Positions 42,572-54,148 are shown, counted from the first letter of the stretch. The stretch: 64,000 bases of DNA from Zoroaster sp. YZ-2022 (GCA_029582265.1 CM055823.1:24168569-24232568), one strand, 5' to 3'. Notes: generated by a model not told the origin, from the letters alone. Made by a program: numbers and translations.

Positions 42572-43860
42572 AATACTAAATCATTGAGATTATAAAAGGT
42601 ACAGGTATGCACTACGTCTACTTCTGGACAGAGGTTCATCATGGCCAGACATGCCCGGATATCAATAATGATCTGTTTGATGTTTATGTCCCCAAAATCC
42701 TTTATATCGAATCCACGCCAGTCAATCTGCGTTTAATTGTTTAAAACAATTCGTGGAATGTTTTGAAGCAATCCCACCCCCTCCCGTTAAATCACCTTGT
42801 GAGTGGCTCTCGGCCAATCACAATGACCTGCCTGTGTAAAGAGGAATATTTATCAATGAAGAAGCGTTAGCTTTGAATAAATCCACGACACAGCAGACAC
42901 GCAGCATCTGCAGATGCTGAACATTCCTGTCTATTGTGTGCTTGTGGACGTGTTTTAGTTCGTTAACAATGACTCCGCGACAAGAACAATCAAGGAAGTT
43001 ATTTTGGCACAGTGCCCGGGGTTCTACCATTAGCCGTGAAAAAAACAAGTCATTGATTGGCAAACAGGTAAGAAGGATGGCGTGTTTACGGTTCAGATTC
43101 GCACTGGTGACGATCCCGCAAGCTTGAGGAATGTCATCTTATAGTTCCATTGGAGAAAACAACAACGGCTCTCAACATGAGACGGCTTTACAGGGGAAAC
43201 AACTTTGAAATCCGAGACTGGTCGAAAAGAGCAAGACCTTGTTTGAGATTGAGATATTTAGCTCCTTAAAGAAAGAGGTCCAATTATTAAGAAAAGTGAG
43301 GAATGTAGCTGAGCGTGATCAACGTAACAATGAGTCCCCGTGAGATAGGTTTCACAAACACGATTCTCCGCATACCACGGCCCCTTCACTATGAACAACT
43401 TCACCCTGAAAATCAGTTTTGCCTTGAAATAACAGTTGACCGTAATTTCACTGTAATATCACCGTCGGTGTTTCTTCCTCTCAGATATTGGCAATAATGT
43501 TCACGATGATTTCACAGAAAATTCAAGTTGCTCGCGAGAATTAATGAGCTGCCCCAAAACTGCCACGAGAAGTTCATGGCATTTTCACAGCGTTTTCACG
43601 GCGAAGGAATCCCAAGAGTATTTCATGGCATTTTCACGGTGTTGTGTCATCGTGAAATTGCAGTGAACTATTTATTTCACGGTAAAACGGATTTTCAGGG
43701 CATTTTCAGGGTAAAGTTATCCATAGTGTAAAAAGATGGGTTGTTTTTCCTGGAGTATTCTTTATATTTTTCTCGACCATTTTTTAAGTGTGTCTAAAAA
43801 AGAGGAAAGGAACTGCCAGTCAAAGTTTTTTTTCCCGTATACTCAGGAATGACAAGACCA
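42572..43860. other. Unique stretch with possible exon
   Basis: No repeat family except small motifs (CATTTTCACGG repeated at 43560-43700). Slightly higher CpG than average. See 42969-43067 for the only exon-like signal. Confidence 0.3.
42969..43067 (+). other. Candidate first coding exon (weak)
   Basis: ATG with A at -3 opens 33 codons ending AAACAG followed by GTAAGA, a good splice donor. The peptide starts MTPRQEQSRKLFW and matches nothing I know. No promoter or downstream exon can be shown, so this is only a candidate. Confidence 0.15.
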
Positions 43861-44244
43861 CAGGGCCGTAGTAAGCTGGTGTGGGGAGTGTGACACCCCA
43901 CCCCCAAAACATTTTTCTCAGTCGGTATTTAGAGCCTCAGTCAACAAATGAAGCATCCAAGGTACTAGAACAAGGGTTGGTCGAGAACAAAAAAATTCAA
44001 ACCTTAAGTTATGGGTTTGCCAATATTTGCCGAGTTGTTTGTTTGTTATAAGTCGTTTATAAGCTACGGTTTCGGGTGGTGGTTGTCCCCCCCCCCCCCC
44101 CACGGCTAAGCAACTTTTCAGTGTCCATTTTGGGGGAAATTTTTGTCTGGTCATAATTTGTCTGATGTCAGTTAGCAAATTGGCTCGCACCCCCCCCCCC
44201 CATCCCCCCCACCCAAAAAAGAAAATACCTTCGCTACGCCCCTG
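43861..44244. mobile_element. Non-autonomous hAT element, 384 bp
   Basis: Ends CAGGGCCGTAGTAAGC and CTTCGCTACGCCCCTG with exact 8-bp duplication CAAGACCA (43853-43860 and 44245-44252). The left part (TTTTTCTCAGTCGGTATTTA) is repeated inverted at 49615-49756. Confidence 0.9.
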
Positions 44245-44252
44245 CAAGACCA

Positions 44253-44860
44253 TGACACGAGGACAGATATTAATTAGCTTAAGTTTACTTTATATACCAG
44301 CTATACCAATCTCTAAGCTGCAATTGAATTTGCATTAATTGTTGTCTTCATAATAATTGTTGTTTCGTTGTTCTTTGTCTTGTTTGTTGTATCTGGGGGG
44401 TCTCCACTCGACAAGCTAATGTTTTTTGGAGACTTCCATCCATACACATAGTCTCTAATGCTCTTCATCTATACTTTATTATTATTCTATAATGTATATT
44501 ATAATATATATCATCTATTTTCTGTGTGTTGGAAAAATAACAAATAAATGAATGAATGAATTATGTTTAGAGATTTAACAGTGACTATTATGACGGCAAA
44601 AGTACATAGCCACCGAAATCTTTTGTCGACAATAGAGGGCGTATACTGGGTCAACGGAACATTTCAAATACAGTGTCCCAAGAATTAAGGTCAATTAAGA
44701 CGGCGGGGGGTAGCTAATTAATTATTCATCAATAACTGTAACCTTGAAAGGAGAATGAGGAACTGCCCACTGAGCACTACCGAAGACGATAAGTGAACGT
44801 GTCTCGGTCTACAAGTATGTATGTTCTCCTGTATCAGAACACCTCCGCATTGCCTTTTTA
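44253..44860. other. Unique stretch
   Basis: Nothing recognised beyond short TAT/ATA-rich sequence near 44480-44510. Confidence 0.35.
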
Positions 44861-44912
44861 GGCCCAAAAAGTCTATGGTTTCTGATCATAGGTCCTTTGA
44901 AATCGATGCGGT
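44861..44912 (+). mobile_element. Foldback family C, end fragment
   Basis: GGCCCAAAAAGTCTATGG and TTTCTGATCATAGGTCC only. Confidence 0.55.
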
Positions 44913-44960
44913 TCATTATCAAAATTCATCTTTATTTGTTTCAACTGAAACTCTTTACAA

Positions 44961-45345
44961 GATTTGAGGCTTTGCATGGTAGAGTATTGATATCATTTCG
45001 CGATATAACACCATGTGCTTATCTCAACTATCGCTAAGCAAGATACAGGCATTGGCGGATCCAGGGGGGGGGCTAAGGGGGCTGTACCCCCCCCCCCCCC
45101 TCAAAAAAAAAAAGAAATTCGTAAAAAAAATGTTTTTATATAAATAAATGAGAGAAAAAGAGAGAGAGGGGGGAGGGGAGAACGCACTCCCATTCCCACA
45201 GTGTGCTTTGTTTTTCTCTCCCTTTGATTAGGGCCTATTTCATTGTAATTTTTGTAGTACTGAAAAATAATTGTTTTTGATTCTCAGCCCCCCCCCTAAA
45301 AATGTTCTGGATCCGCCCATGACAGGGTTATACTCCTCAGAACTC
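44961..45345 (-). mobile_element. PLE 3' end subfamily 3, split by hAT5-like MITE
   Basis: GAGGCTTTGCATGGTAGAG, ATAACACCATGTGCTTATC, then AGATACAGG. It resumes after the insertion with GTTATACTCCTCAGAAC, where the intact relative at 41.9 kb reads GGTTCTGAAAAGAACC. Confidence 0.6.
45050..45321. mobile_element. hAT5-like MITE, copy 3
   Basis: Ends CATTGGCGGATCCAGG and GGATCCGCCCATG with exact 5-bp duplication ACAGG (45045-45049 and 45322-45326). Interior GTGTGCTTTGTTTTTCTCTC and GTAGTACTGAAAAAT as in the other copies. Confidence 0.88.
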
Positions 45346-46579
45346 AATGTCAAAAACCGCGCCTTTTACTCACTGTATAACGATTTTACTCGCTATTATT
45401 TCGATGGACATCGTGCAGACACCAATAACTCATTCTTTAATCCCAGATTATTTTCAGGTACATGTAATATCCCCATCATTTGGCCACTTATCAATGGTGT
45501 ATACAGCTGTCATTAAAGGAACAATCCCGATCACTTAAAAACTTATTGACCGGAGCCGAGGTTTTTTTCTTTCTTTTGAAGCAAGGGCCAGTGAGATTGT
45601 GTGAAGCTTACAGGTGCATGGGCCTCGCGGGAGACGCGTGATGTACAGTATTTCCGTAGTACGCTCAAAGTACTGTACTTTCACCGCTGGGCTTATGTGA
45701 ATGGTCGTGATGTTAGAACTGTTATTAGTATTAATGATTTCTCTGAGCTTTCGAAAAAGAAAAAAAACGCGAATGATGTTGGCCTTTTTGTTCTCACGTA
45801 AAACTAGCCATTTTACGTCATTCTAAATCCCCCGGGACTTCTTTTGTGCCTCACATGTCAAAACTAATCAATACTTGACGGTACTATAATGCCATAATTG
45901 AAAAAAAGGGGGCCGTTGTAGGGGGGATATTGAACATAATTTCGACAAAACTGTTTTAACGTTTCACCGCTGTTTAAAGGTAATCAGTGCACCGCGCGTT
46001 GAAATTCGCTCTCTGTATTAAATCGTCATCCATTATAATACATCGATTTGGCGTTGGTAATTCATTATTCCCTTATAAGGAATGGCTACACACACTGAGC
46101 TCAAATTGTAAAAAAAAGTTGTTTTTTATGATTAGGCTATATTGATTTTCGCTTATCCCTCCTATGACTGCAAGAGTCCGAAATCAGTCAAAAGGTTGAC
46201 TTGCCAAGGTACATCTAGTGCACTTCAAAGTCGAACACTGTCAAACCTTACGTGTAGTAAGTACATTTTACAGGTCAAAATGAGTGAACCGTTTTTGACT
46301 GATAAAAGCATTGTCTGGTATTGTTCAAGGTGGTCAAAATGACAGTCAAATCCAGTCCAAAAAATGCAGCTGTGTGCACATTTGGGTCAACAGTCAAAAC
46401 AGGCAGTTGACTGATTTTGACCTCTATAGCTACTTGCCGCTAAAGTGCAGCTATAGTAGGAGGGTTAAGCATGCCAAATCACGCGGCGGTCATCTTGGCT
46501 TTCTCATATGGAAATCAAAAAGAGGCTTGTATGTCCAAAATAAACTGGTGCCTTCCCAGCAGTGAATCAGAATCAACCA
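45346..46579. other. Unique stretch, no supported gene
   Basis: Several overlapping short frames (63-84 codons), none with a known domain. AAGTCAAAA / GGTCAAAATGA motifs recur at 46170-46420. Confidence 0.35.
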
Positions 46580-46835
46580 CCTTTTAAATATCGTCGCATC
46601 AATGCAACAAGGTCGTATCTTAGTTATGACCTTGTTGCAGACATGAATTTTTGCTCAGTGCAACAAGGTCGTATCTTTTTACAGAGTTCCAGGATGGACA
46701 CGCAAAACCTATATGGAAGAAGATACGACATTGTTGTACTCAATTGTTTTAATGTATGCAAATTTATGCACTTTCGCACATACAACCCTGTTGCATTTAT
46801 TAGATACGACCTTGTTGTTCTGACACGACGATATC
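46580..46835 (+). mobile_element. Foldback element G, uninterrupted copy
   Basis: GTCGCATCAATGCAACAAGG at the left, ATGACCTTGTTGCAGACATG, CAGAGTTCCAGGATGGACAC, and ATACGACCTTGTTGTTCTGA at the right. It has one and a half 55-bp units where the 8.7-kb copy has three. Confidence 0.8.
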
Positions 46836-47083
46836 GCTGGCGATATATGAGTGAACCCTTGATAAATGTCTGTAAATGCATCAATATATAAGTCCAACAC
46901 GTTGAATCAGTCGGGATATATAGGCCTATAGTTGCTGTATATACACTCTTAAAACTAAAGTGTCGAATCAATAATATAGGTTTTCCCAGTCAATTTTGGC
47001 AAATAAGCAGCCAATTTCACTTTCATACGTTCATATTAATGCGATTTTGCCTGTCCAGTTGTTACTTAACCTTGACTCAAGGC

Positions 47084-47312
47084 CAGCGGCGTAGCCATGG
47101 GGGGGGGGGGCCTGGGGAGGGGGGCACGTGCCCCCCAGGTGCCCCCCACGAAAAATCCTCATAGTGCCCCAAAAAACAGAAAAGAAAAAGAAAAGGGAAA
47201 AACCCATACCCCTGGGCCCCCCCACTGAAAAGCAATGCCCCCCCCCCACTGAAAAGCAATGCCCCCCCCCCTGTGCCCCCCCCCTACTGAAAAAGTCCTG
47301 GCTACGCCGCTG
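47084..47312. mobile_element. Non-autonomous hAT element, 229 bp
   Basis: Ends CAGCGGCGTAGCCATGG and TGGCTACGCCGCTG with exact 8-bp duplication CTCAAGGC (47076-47083 and 47313-47320). Interior has repeated GAAAAGCAATGCCCCCC. Confidence 0.92.
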
Positions 47313-47320
47313 CTCAAGGC

Positions 47321-49480
47321 TGTTGTCGTAGTGCGCAATTACTGCGGTATTCCCACCCCGGCCCGTACCGATTGCTAGCCCGAGAAATTCAGAACACACA
47401 CACGGTGCGCCGTCCCCGGCCCCGGACACGTACACTGTACAGCGAAACCAATAACTAAGCTGTGGATACGGTTGTGCATTGCGACCTCGTACGCGTTCGA
47501 ACTCAAACAACAGCCTTGATCCTTCTGTAACTGAAAGCTTATGTGTTTCTTTATTTTCCCATTGGAATTCCAATGGAAAGTCATATGCAAGAATTGTTAA
47601 TTTGTGTGCGGTTCATTTTAAATGATGGCCAATCACAGGCACCTAGCTTTGACCACGATTAATCCCACACACACAGCACAATACAATGCACGCAAACACA
47701 CGTAACACAAATATGGACCCCGTCGCTGTATACATAATGAAATGGAGTACACAAAGGTCAAAATCCAACCTGGACAAGTTGTACATGTACGGTACAATCA
47801 TGTATCGCACACAGCAAGCGTACAGTTGCTGGGCCAACCAGTAACCAATGAGAATACGTATTTAGTTTTTGAAGTTGGTATATTAGCATTAATATAATGA
47901 GCTCCATCTTAACTACTGGCATGTGCAGAAGCATCAAGGCGCGACGACGAATGGTCACTGTATGTGCATGTACAATACATGTACATTAATGTATATTGTA
48001 CTACATGTACATACGTACATATAATTATGTACATGAAGATGTATATGTATACAGTATGCATATGAATGCGTACACTTTGTCCATGTGCGCTGGAGTTTGG
48101 ATAGCTATAAAGCGCTGGGGGAAAAATTATGCAACCAAACCGTTCCGACGCGCCTTGATCAAAGCTAGTTGTTACTGTGTTTCAAATTAAGAATTCAAGC
48201 GTTCAATTTCATTTTCAGGCATGCGAATTCATTTAGCATTATATTCAATTTAGCATATACGTCGTTCTTTTTGGTAATGCACATTCGTCATCCAATTTAG
48301 TTCGACCGGAGATTTTCATTAAAATGCTATTTTCATTTTCGTATAACGGGCAATCAATTTCGCAAAATGAGAATTTTTTAAAAAAATACGAGAAACAAAT
48401 ACAAACAAATATATTAATTTTATAAGACAACCGAATACGTTTCATAGGGACTATCGGTCTTTTTTTAATCCTGGTTTGTTCCACAAATTCCACAAATGAT
48501 TATTATTATTATTTTTGTTATTTATGCAATTCGCCCCATATAAGGCCAATGGCCACTCCAAGGTGGGGGCTACTCAGTCATTGAGTTGTTACAACGACTC
48601 CACACTGAAGAAACCAGCCCCTTGCACCGAAACAAGACAAGTTAATAACCAGCCTCTTCACGGTGCGAATAGGACTGGGAGGGGTAACTAGTCCAGAACA
48701 AGGCAGTTAAAATTGGATGGTTATTTTGTTTAAATCGCATGAGTACTATTGCCTACTCATAAAACGAAATTGAATGATGATTTTGAGCAGCATTCAATTT
48801 CGCGCGAAACCTATATCGACCGGAAAAACCTATATTAAAGAGTTCAGTCAGACAACTCTCTGGTGTTCTTAAAAGGACACAGACACTGCACAATTGCACA
48901 GTCGCACTAGAAGTGTTATCGCGTCGCACTGGAAGTGTTTAAGGATCGCGCTAGTATAGAAGTGTTCACCGTTGCGTTTTTTGTCTCGTATGAAGAGCCG
49001 TATGTGACTAAATTTCGACTAATTAATATATAAGACTAAAATAAATGTTAAAAAGCCAAAACATATATTTAATGACAAAGCTATATTTTTATGTGCAAAG
49101 CCATATATTTACTAGCAAAACTAATTGCACTGGTCTACAGCCAAAATGCTTCCGAAACAAATGAAGTCAAACTTGACTCATTATGGGTCACTGAGAATGG
49201 AAATGATGCTTAAAATTGTTGATTGGCTCTAGTTTTCAAGATCTACATGTACATGTGTACACGTATGGGAATAGCGTATGATAATTCATGATTAAAAATC
49301 TGCTATGTACACCATATACATAATACGTAAAATGTAAAAACTTAAATATCTTGGAAACAGTAGCCAATCAGCAATTTTAATTGTCATATTTGAATTCAGC
49401 ACATCAAAATCCATAATAAATAGCACATTTTATCTCCGAAGCAGACAACTTTAAAAAATAAAATAAATTGTTGACCAGTG
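47321..49480. other. Unique stretch, no supported gene
   Basis: Includes a TGTACATG-rich segment at 47960-48070 and a segment at 47699-47777 related to 27740-27815. Near 48540-48720 the sequence is slightly more GC-rich with no motif recognised. No exon called. Confidence 0.35.
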
Positions 49481-49489
49481 ATACAAAAC

Positions 49490-49580
49490 CGGCGACCAGA
49501 CTAGTCTCGATCCCGATACTCCCTACATGGAAGGTGAGCCTTCTAACTACTAGACTACCATGCCATAACGTTGGTCCATA
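49490..49580 (-). mobile_element. tRNA-like module of element F
   Basis: The minus strand carries GGTAGTCTAGTAGTTAGAAG (A box) and GGGATCGAGACTAG (B box-like). It is the best-preserved tRNA-like block of family F. Flanks do not show the F terminal repeats. Confidence 0.6.
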
Positions 49581-49589
49581 ATCAATTTT

Positions 49590-49756
49590 CAGTCGGCAAA
49601 CCTAGAGCTATGGGTTTTCCGACTGCAATTTTATTATGGACCAACCCTTGCTCTAGTACCTTTGATTTGCCAACTGAGGCTCTAAATACCGACTGAGAAA
49701 AATTATTGTGGTGTCACACCCCACACCCCCTCACCCGGTCGCTACGGCCCCGGGGG
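49590..49756 (-). mobile_element. Fragment of the 43.9-kb hAT family
   Basis: TCTAGTACCTTTGATTTGCC, GAGGCTCTAAATACCGACTG and GTGGTGTCACACCCCACAC are the inverse of 43861-43985. An extra hairpin (TTGGTCCATAAT / ATTATGGACCAA) lies at 49570-49645. Confidence 0.65.
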
Positions 49757-49829
49757 CGGTGGGGACTAGTGAACCCAATAGGCCGGAGCAATATTTTTTC
49801 TGCATTAAAGAATTTTATAAATATATAAA

Positions 49830-49880
49830 TTCGCCAACAAATTCGAGTGGCATGGTAGTCTAGTGGCCGGAGTCCTTGTC
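49830..49880 (+). mobile_element. Element F fragment with A box
   Basis: AATTCGAGTGGCATGGTAGT and CTAGTGGCCGGAG match the left side of the F tRNA-like module. Confidence 0.55.
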
Positions 49881-50465
49881 AGACGGAATAATTTATCGGG
49901 GAGTTTGCTGCTGTCACCAACTTCACATCAAGTGCGTGTACACCTTGAAATATTAACAATTGTTATTGTTTTAATTAGGCCAATGCCTACCTGTTCTTAC
50001 AGCCCAGGCCCATTTATGACAGGAAATATTTGTTTTAAATTGTATTAAACTCGAATGCTGTTTCAATAATGTCGCAAAATACGCTCCATTTGCAGTCGAC
50101 TTTAATTTGATAAGAGAAACATATCTTGCGATAATTATATTATCAGTCGTACCCACAGCAGGTGGTGCTTACTGTTATCGTCCAGATTTAATGTCATATT
50201 TTTCTAGCTGTTGAGCAATTGACTTCGTCTATTAGAACAAGATTATTGGATGGGAAAAAATATCTCATTTGGGACTCTGTATGTATATAATAACGCTGAC
50301 TGAAGTCCTGAAATTTTTGTTTTTCTTTTCACCGTGTCGGTCCAGGCCCATCTGACCGTTAATAATCGTTCGTTTACGGCCGTACGCCACCAGGTTGTAT
50401 CGCACGGCGGCCGTGCACCCCCGTAGATATACGGCAAGACCCCCCATAATACACGATTTTATATC

Positions 50466-50695
50466 TATCTGCTCGAACCTCCTGGATGGTTAATTTTGGA
50501 GGATTTACAGACTCTCCACATCACAAACAAGAAACTAGAGGTTTGGACACAATACAGGCTACTTCTTTCTTTCCTTAGTGGCTACTTTTCTTCTTTTCAA
50601 GAACATTTTGAGGCGAAAGGAGATTTGTAAAAAAATAAATAAATAAATAAAATCCTGAAATCAGGAAAAATCCTGAGGAATCACAGTCCTGCTGG
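50466..50695 (+). repeat. Interspersed repeat L, copy 2
   Basis: TGGATGGTTAATTTTGGAGG, GATTTACAGACTCTCCACAT, GGCTACTTCTTTCTTTCC, AACATTTTGAGGCGAAAGG and AAATCAGGAAAAATCCTGA are all present. The GGGTCTCCCTTTGGTC part is absent. Confidence 0.75.
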
Positions 50696-50755
50696 TTAGT
50701 TATTTGATATTATTTCGTGAAAACTAGAAGGTTGAAATGAATGTACGTTACGGAC

Positions 50756-50978
50756 TAAAGGTGCATTACCGTCACTACCAGAGCAGACTTTCGACAGGGC
50801 ATGGAATCAATGTCCTAGTTTAAGATTAACACAGTGACTGAAAATTAATGCCTCGTTTATGCAGCAGCAACGGTAATATGACCGTATCATGTGGGGGTGT
50901 TATGGCAGTCATTGAGTTAATCTAAAACTAGCATTCCGATTCCATGCCCTGTTGATTGTGACAATACTACCGCTTTAA
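50756..50978 (-). mobile_element. T2-like MITE, copy
   Basis: GAGCAGACTTTCGACAGGGC, TTTATGCAGCAGCAACGG and GATTCCATGCCCTGTTGATT in reverse orientation to the 3.8-kb copy. The TTAA-containing right end CCGCTTTAA is present. Confidence 0.82.
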
Positions 50979-50993
50979 GGGATTGTTAGGCCA

Positions 50994-51050
50994 TTGGTGA
51001 ATGTCTGTAAATGCGTCAATGCTTGATAAGAATCAAGAGAGATGTACAGA
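50994..51050. repeat. Family H single unit
   Basis: ATGTCTGTAAATGCGTCAAT and AAGAATCAAGAGAGATGTAC are the inverse of the 59-bp unit. Confidence 0.6.
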
Positions 51051-51123
51051 GACAAACCTGTGAACGTTTCAGCTCATTTCATTGTACGAAAACATTATGA
51101 AATATTCATCTAGACTGTTTTAC

Positions 51124-51425
51124 GTGGGGTGCCATGGTCGAGCGGTTTAGTGCATCGGATTTGTGTTTTGATGGCTGAGTCGTCAGAGTGTGTGGGTTCG
51201 AAGCCTTGCTGCTTGTGTCCTTACCATAATTGCTGCGAGGGCCGAATTGAACCCAGCCACTGGGGATGTACAAGCCAGTGCATGCTTAGTGCTGGTCCCA
51301 AGCCCGGATAAATGGGAGGGTTGCGTCAGGAAGGGCATCCGGCGTAAAACCTATGCCAAATCAAATATGCTAATCATGATCCGCTGTGGCGACCCCTAAC
51401 GGGAGCAGCCGAAAGAGGACAACAG
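51124..51425 (+). mobile_element. Chimeric SINE: tRNA head, foreign LINE tail, 17-bp TSD
   Basis: The head (51126-51230) is the GTGCCATGG SINE subtype with A box TGGTCGAGCGGTTTAG and B box GGGTTCGAAGCC. The body then switches to a tail with TAGTGCTGGTCCCAAGCCC, GTCAGGAAGGGCATCCGGCG, GATCCGCTGTGGCGACCCC and AACGGGAGCAGCCGAAAG. I recall this tail from RTE-type LINEs and SINEs of fish and invertebrates, but not with certainty. The exact duplication CATCTAGACTGTTTTAC at 51107-51123 and 51426-51442 proves retroposition of the whole unit. Confidence 0.85.
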
Positions 51426-51507
51426 CATCTAGACTGTTTTACTTTCATCTAGGCCTATTTCATTGCATTCAGTAGTACTATTTAACTTGATCTAACTTTA
51501 TAAGAAT

Positions 51508-51592
51508 TCTCCTGAAGACTGATCGAAACGTCGAGTTGTAACCACCAGTTCTTTTCAGAACTAATTACTACTTAAAAGAGAATTTGTCTTTA
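51508..51592 (+). mobile_element. PLE 3'-end fragment
   Basis: TCTCCTGAAGACTGATCGAA, CGTCGAGTTGTAACCACC, GTTCTTTTCAGAAC, TTACTACTTAAAAGAGAAT. The last part (CACATGGTGTCACC) is replaced by TTGTCTTTAC. Confidence 0.7.
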
Positions 51593-51940
51593 CAAATCCG
51601 TGCACAGCTACAAATCTCACTTGATCGAACTTGTTTAGTTTAAACTTTTACCGCAATTTGTCAATAAGTATGTTCATAAAAGGTGATTGAAATAAATGTG
51701 AATTAAATGAAATTATATAAATTGGAAAATTCATCAAGGCTGTCATCCATTACATGTTACGTTTTCTTACAAATGAGAGCCCGTCAGAAGTAATCATTCC
51801 TCTGGATGTTTAGTACCATCAACAACTCCACATCAAGGAAGTTTTTAAATTAAAAAGGGACAATATCGTCACGATCAACAGGGCATGGAATCAGTGGGAG
51901 TGCTAGTTTGACATTAACTCAGCGACTAAAAATACCCCAC

Positions 51941-52441
51941 AATAATAATAATAATAATATAATAATAATAAGACGATTCTTATATAGCGCAGATCACCGT
52001 GAGGCCCCTATGCGCTTGAGAAAAAGAGAAAGAAAGACAAGAAAGGAGAAAACTAGTTTGCAATTCAAGTCTTCTCCACACAGTCAAAAGTTCACAAAGG
52101 ACACTGAAAAAATGAGAGAATGAAAGAAGCTGAGAAGCCAGAAAATTAAATTAAATTAACTGTGATAACATTGATTGAACAGATGTGTTTTAACCCGGAT
52201 TTTAAATTGATCAGTAGTTTCAGCCAGTTTAACATTTGGTGGTAAACTGTTCCAAAGTTGCACAGCAGCACTTTGAAATGAGCGAGAACCATAGGATGTA
52301 GTTGTAATTGCTGGGGCTGACAGAAGATATTTGTTTTTAGAGCGTAGGTTTCTAGCTGGTTGATACTGTTGAACTAAATCCTGGAGATAAGCAGGGGCTG
52401 TACCATGAAGACACTGATAAGTTAACAATAACTGAATAACA
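51941..52441 (-). mobile_element. 5'-truncated non-LTR retrotransposon (L2/CR1-like)
   Basis: Minus-strand copy containing the end of the reverse transcriptase frame, a 3' untranslated region of about 150 bp, and the 3' end GCGCTATATAAGAATCGTC followed by (ATT)n. The same 3' end is found on the SINEs of this window, which makes this LINE type their likely mobilising partner. Confidence 0.85.
52156..52440 (-). pseudogene. C-terminus of LINE reverse transcriptase
   Basis: The frame is open from the 5' truncation point to a stop at 52156. Motifs in order: LLTYQCLHGTAPAYLQDL, then SYGSRSFQSAAVQLWNSLPP, then FKIRVKTHLF. This is the very conserved tail of ORF2 in CR1, L2, Jockey and I-type elements (LTYK.LHG.AP.YL ... 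YG.R.F...AP.LWN.LP ... FK..LKTHLF). The catalytic reverse transcriptase core and the endonuclease are missing, so the fragment is dead. The lack of stops or frameshifts suggests a recent insertion. Confidence 0.85.
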
Positions 52442-52756
52442 GTGATGAGGTCATATCACCGTTGCTGCTGTATAAACGAGCCGGTAATTTTCAGTCACTG
52501 TGTTCATCTTAAACTAGGACAACCGATTCCATGCCCTGTTGAAAGTCTGCTCCGATCGTGACGATACTGTCTCTGTAAGTAATTGTACAATCGGGCAATA
52601 ATAACAAGATGTGGCCCTTTTGGTTTTGGTAAAACGGTCATTGTGTAGACATGCATAATTCACACAGATCTGGGGCCAATTTCACAGTGCTTGCTGAGCG
52701 GAGAATTTTGCTAAGCAAGTATTTTTTTGCCAAGCAGTATAAAACAGACTACCAGC

Positions 52757-53171
52757 TAAGCTTGGGCGATAACACGATAATATCGAATATCGCGATACCA
52801 TTTTTATTCGATTACGATATCGAGAAGCTTCTTAAGTTATCGAGATATCGGCAAATCGCGATTAAAATATATATCGCGATTGTAAAAAAAAATCGCCATT
52901 GTGAGTCAAGTCAGAAATTCCATTGAAACAAAATTATGAGTCTTTTCAGCTTTTGGAAGTGAGAAACAAAAGTGAACTTTTTCAAAAGTACATACACACT
53001 ACGCAAACGAATTTGTGATTTATTGTGATGCTTGTAGAAGGTACTTACCTGTGGTTATCGGCTCTAAAGCGATCATGCATGAATGGAAAAAAAATCGCGA
53101 TACTATCGAAAATCGCGATATATGTTTGCCGATATATCGTGGATGAAAAAATTTGATATCGCCCGAGCTTA
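52757..53171 (+). mobile_element. hAT-type MITE with GATATCG interior, copy 1
   Basis: Ends TAAGCTTGGGCGATAA and TATCGCCCGAGCTTA with exact 8-bp duplication CTACCAGC at 52749-52756 and 53172-53179. The interior near both ends is full of ATATCGCGAT motifs. A second copy lies at 61371-61792. Confidence 0.9.
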
Positions 53172-53179
53172 CTACCAGC

Positions 53180-54140
53180 CAAAATGCATACATTTTGTAT
53201 GAAAGTTTGGCTGGCAACCAAAGTAATCCGCTAAGCAAAGTAATCTGCTAAGTGGCTCTAGGACAACGTTTGTAAATCATTGCAACATTCATTTCAAATT
53301 ATCAAACATCTTTCTTCTTTTTTTGAGGGCGAAATAAAAAAATGAAAATTCATTAACATTTTCAAAACCATACTGGAAATTGCAGGTGTAGTCATTTCAT
53401 ATGCACTCGATCAGATATAATAGGATCAACAGGAAAAGCAAAGCGAGAAATGAGTTCTTTTAATCATTCTATGCATTTTTAATCCACTTTCTCACTGATA
53501 CAGCGGTTTCACATTTCGGCGAAAGACACCAGATCCGTGTTTCGCGCCCAGAGCACCGTCATCTCGTCGTTCGCGCGGGCCTACTTTATACAAGAGCTGT
53601 CCGTTCATTATCTGTGACCGTTCTAGGCACATTCTCTCGGTTTACGGTGCCCTTCTACAGATTTGACGCACCTCAAGGAGGCGAGCGGTGTCCCTCCTAC
53701 TTAATTAATATCAATGTATGGAGGGACTGCCCGGGGTGTGGGTAACATATATCTCTGTAACCTTGGGAAACCCTCACGCGCCTTCTGCACGCTCGCCATG
53801 ATTTGATTTTCGGTCGGACCTTGCCTGAAAAACACGCACCCGCATTTTTAGAATAATATTTGTCTTGAGTTGTTGTGTTTGATCATGACGGACGGGAGAT
53901 CCCGATTTTTAGTTGATTTGGAAATATTACAGTATGGTCGTATCGGCTGACATTTTAAATATATGGTATGGTATAAAATATAAACATGTATATTCATATT
54001 TATATTTTCACTAAGCAGGAGCTTAATTCATGCAAATAGGGGCTAGATGATGTCACACTTGTTTTGTTTTGGTTTTTTTGTTTTTTGTCACGCCCTCTAT
54101 AGACCGCACAGTTAGCCCTAACTCCCTAGGCCCATTTGCT
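53180..54140. other. Unique stretch
   Basis: No gene recognised. The part 53500-53830 has more CpG than its surroundings and no repeats, so it may hold host regulatory sequence. Confidence 0.35.
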
Positions 54141-54148
54141 TACACATA

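Larger units (their letters stand above)
51850..52578 (+). mobile_element. T2-like MITE split by a LINE
   Basis: Left half with GGACAATATCGTCACGATC, right half with GTTGCTGCTGTATAAACGAG and GATTCCATGCCCTGTTGAAA. The LINE lies between TACCCCAC and ATGAGGTCATATC. Confidence 0.85.
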
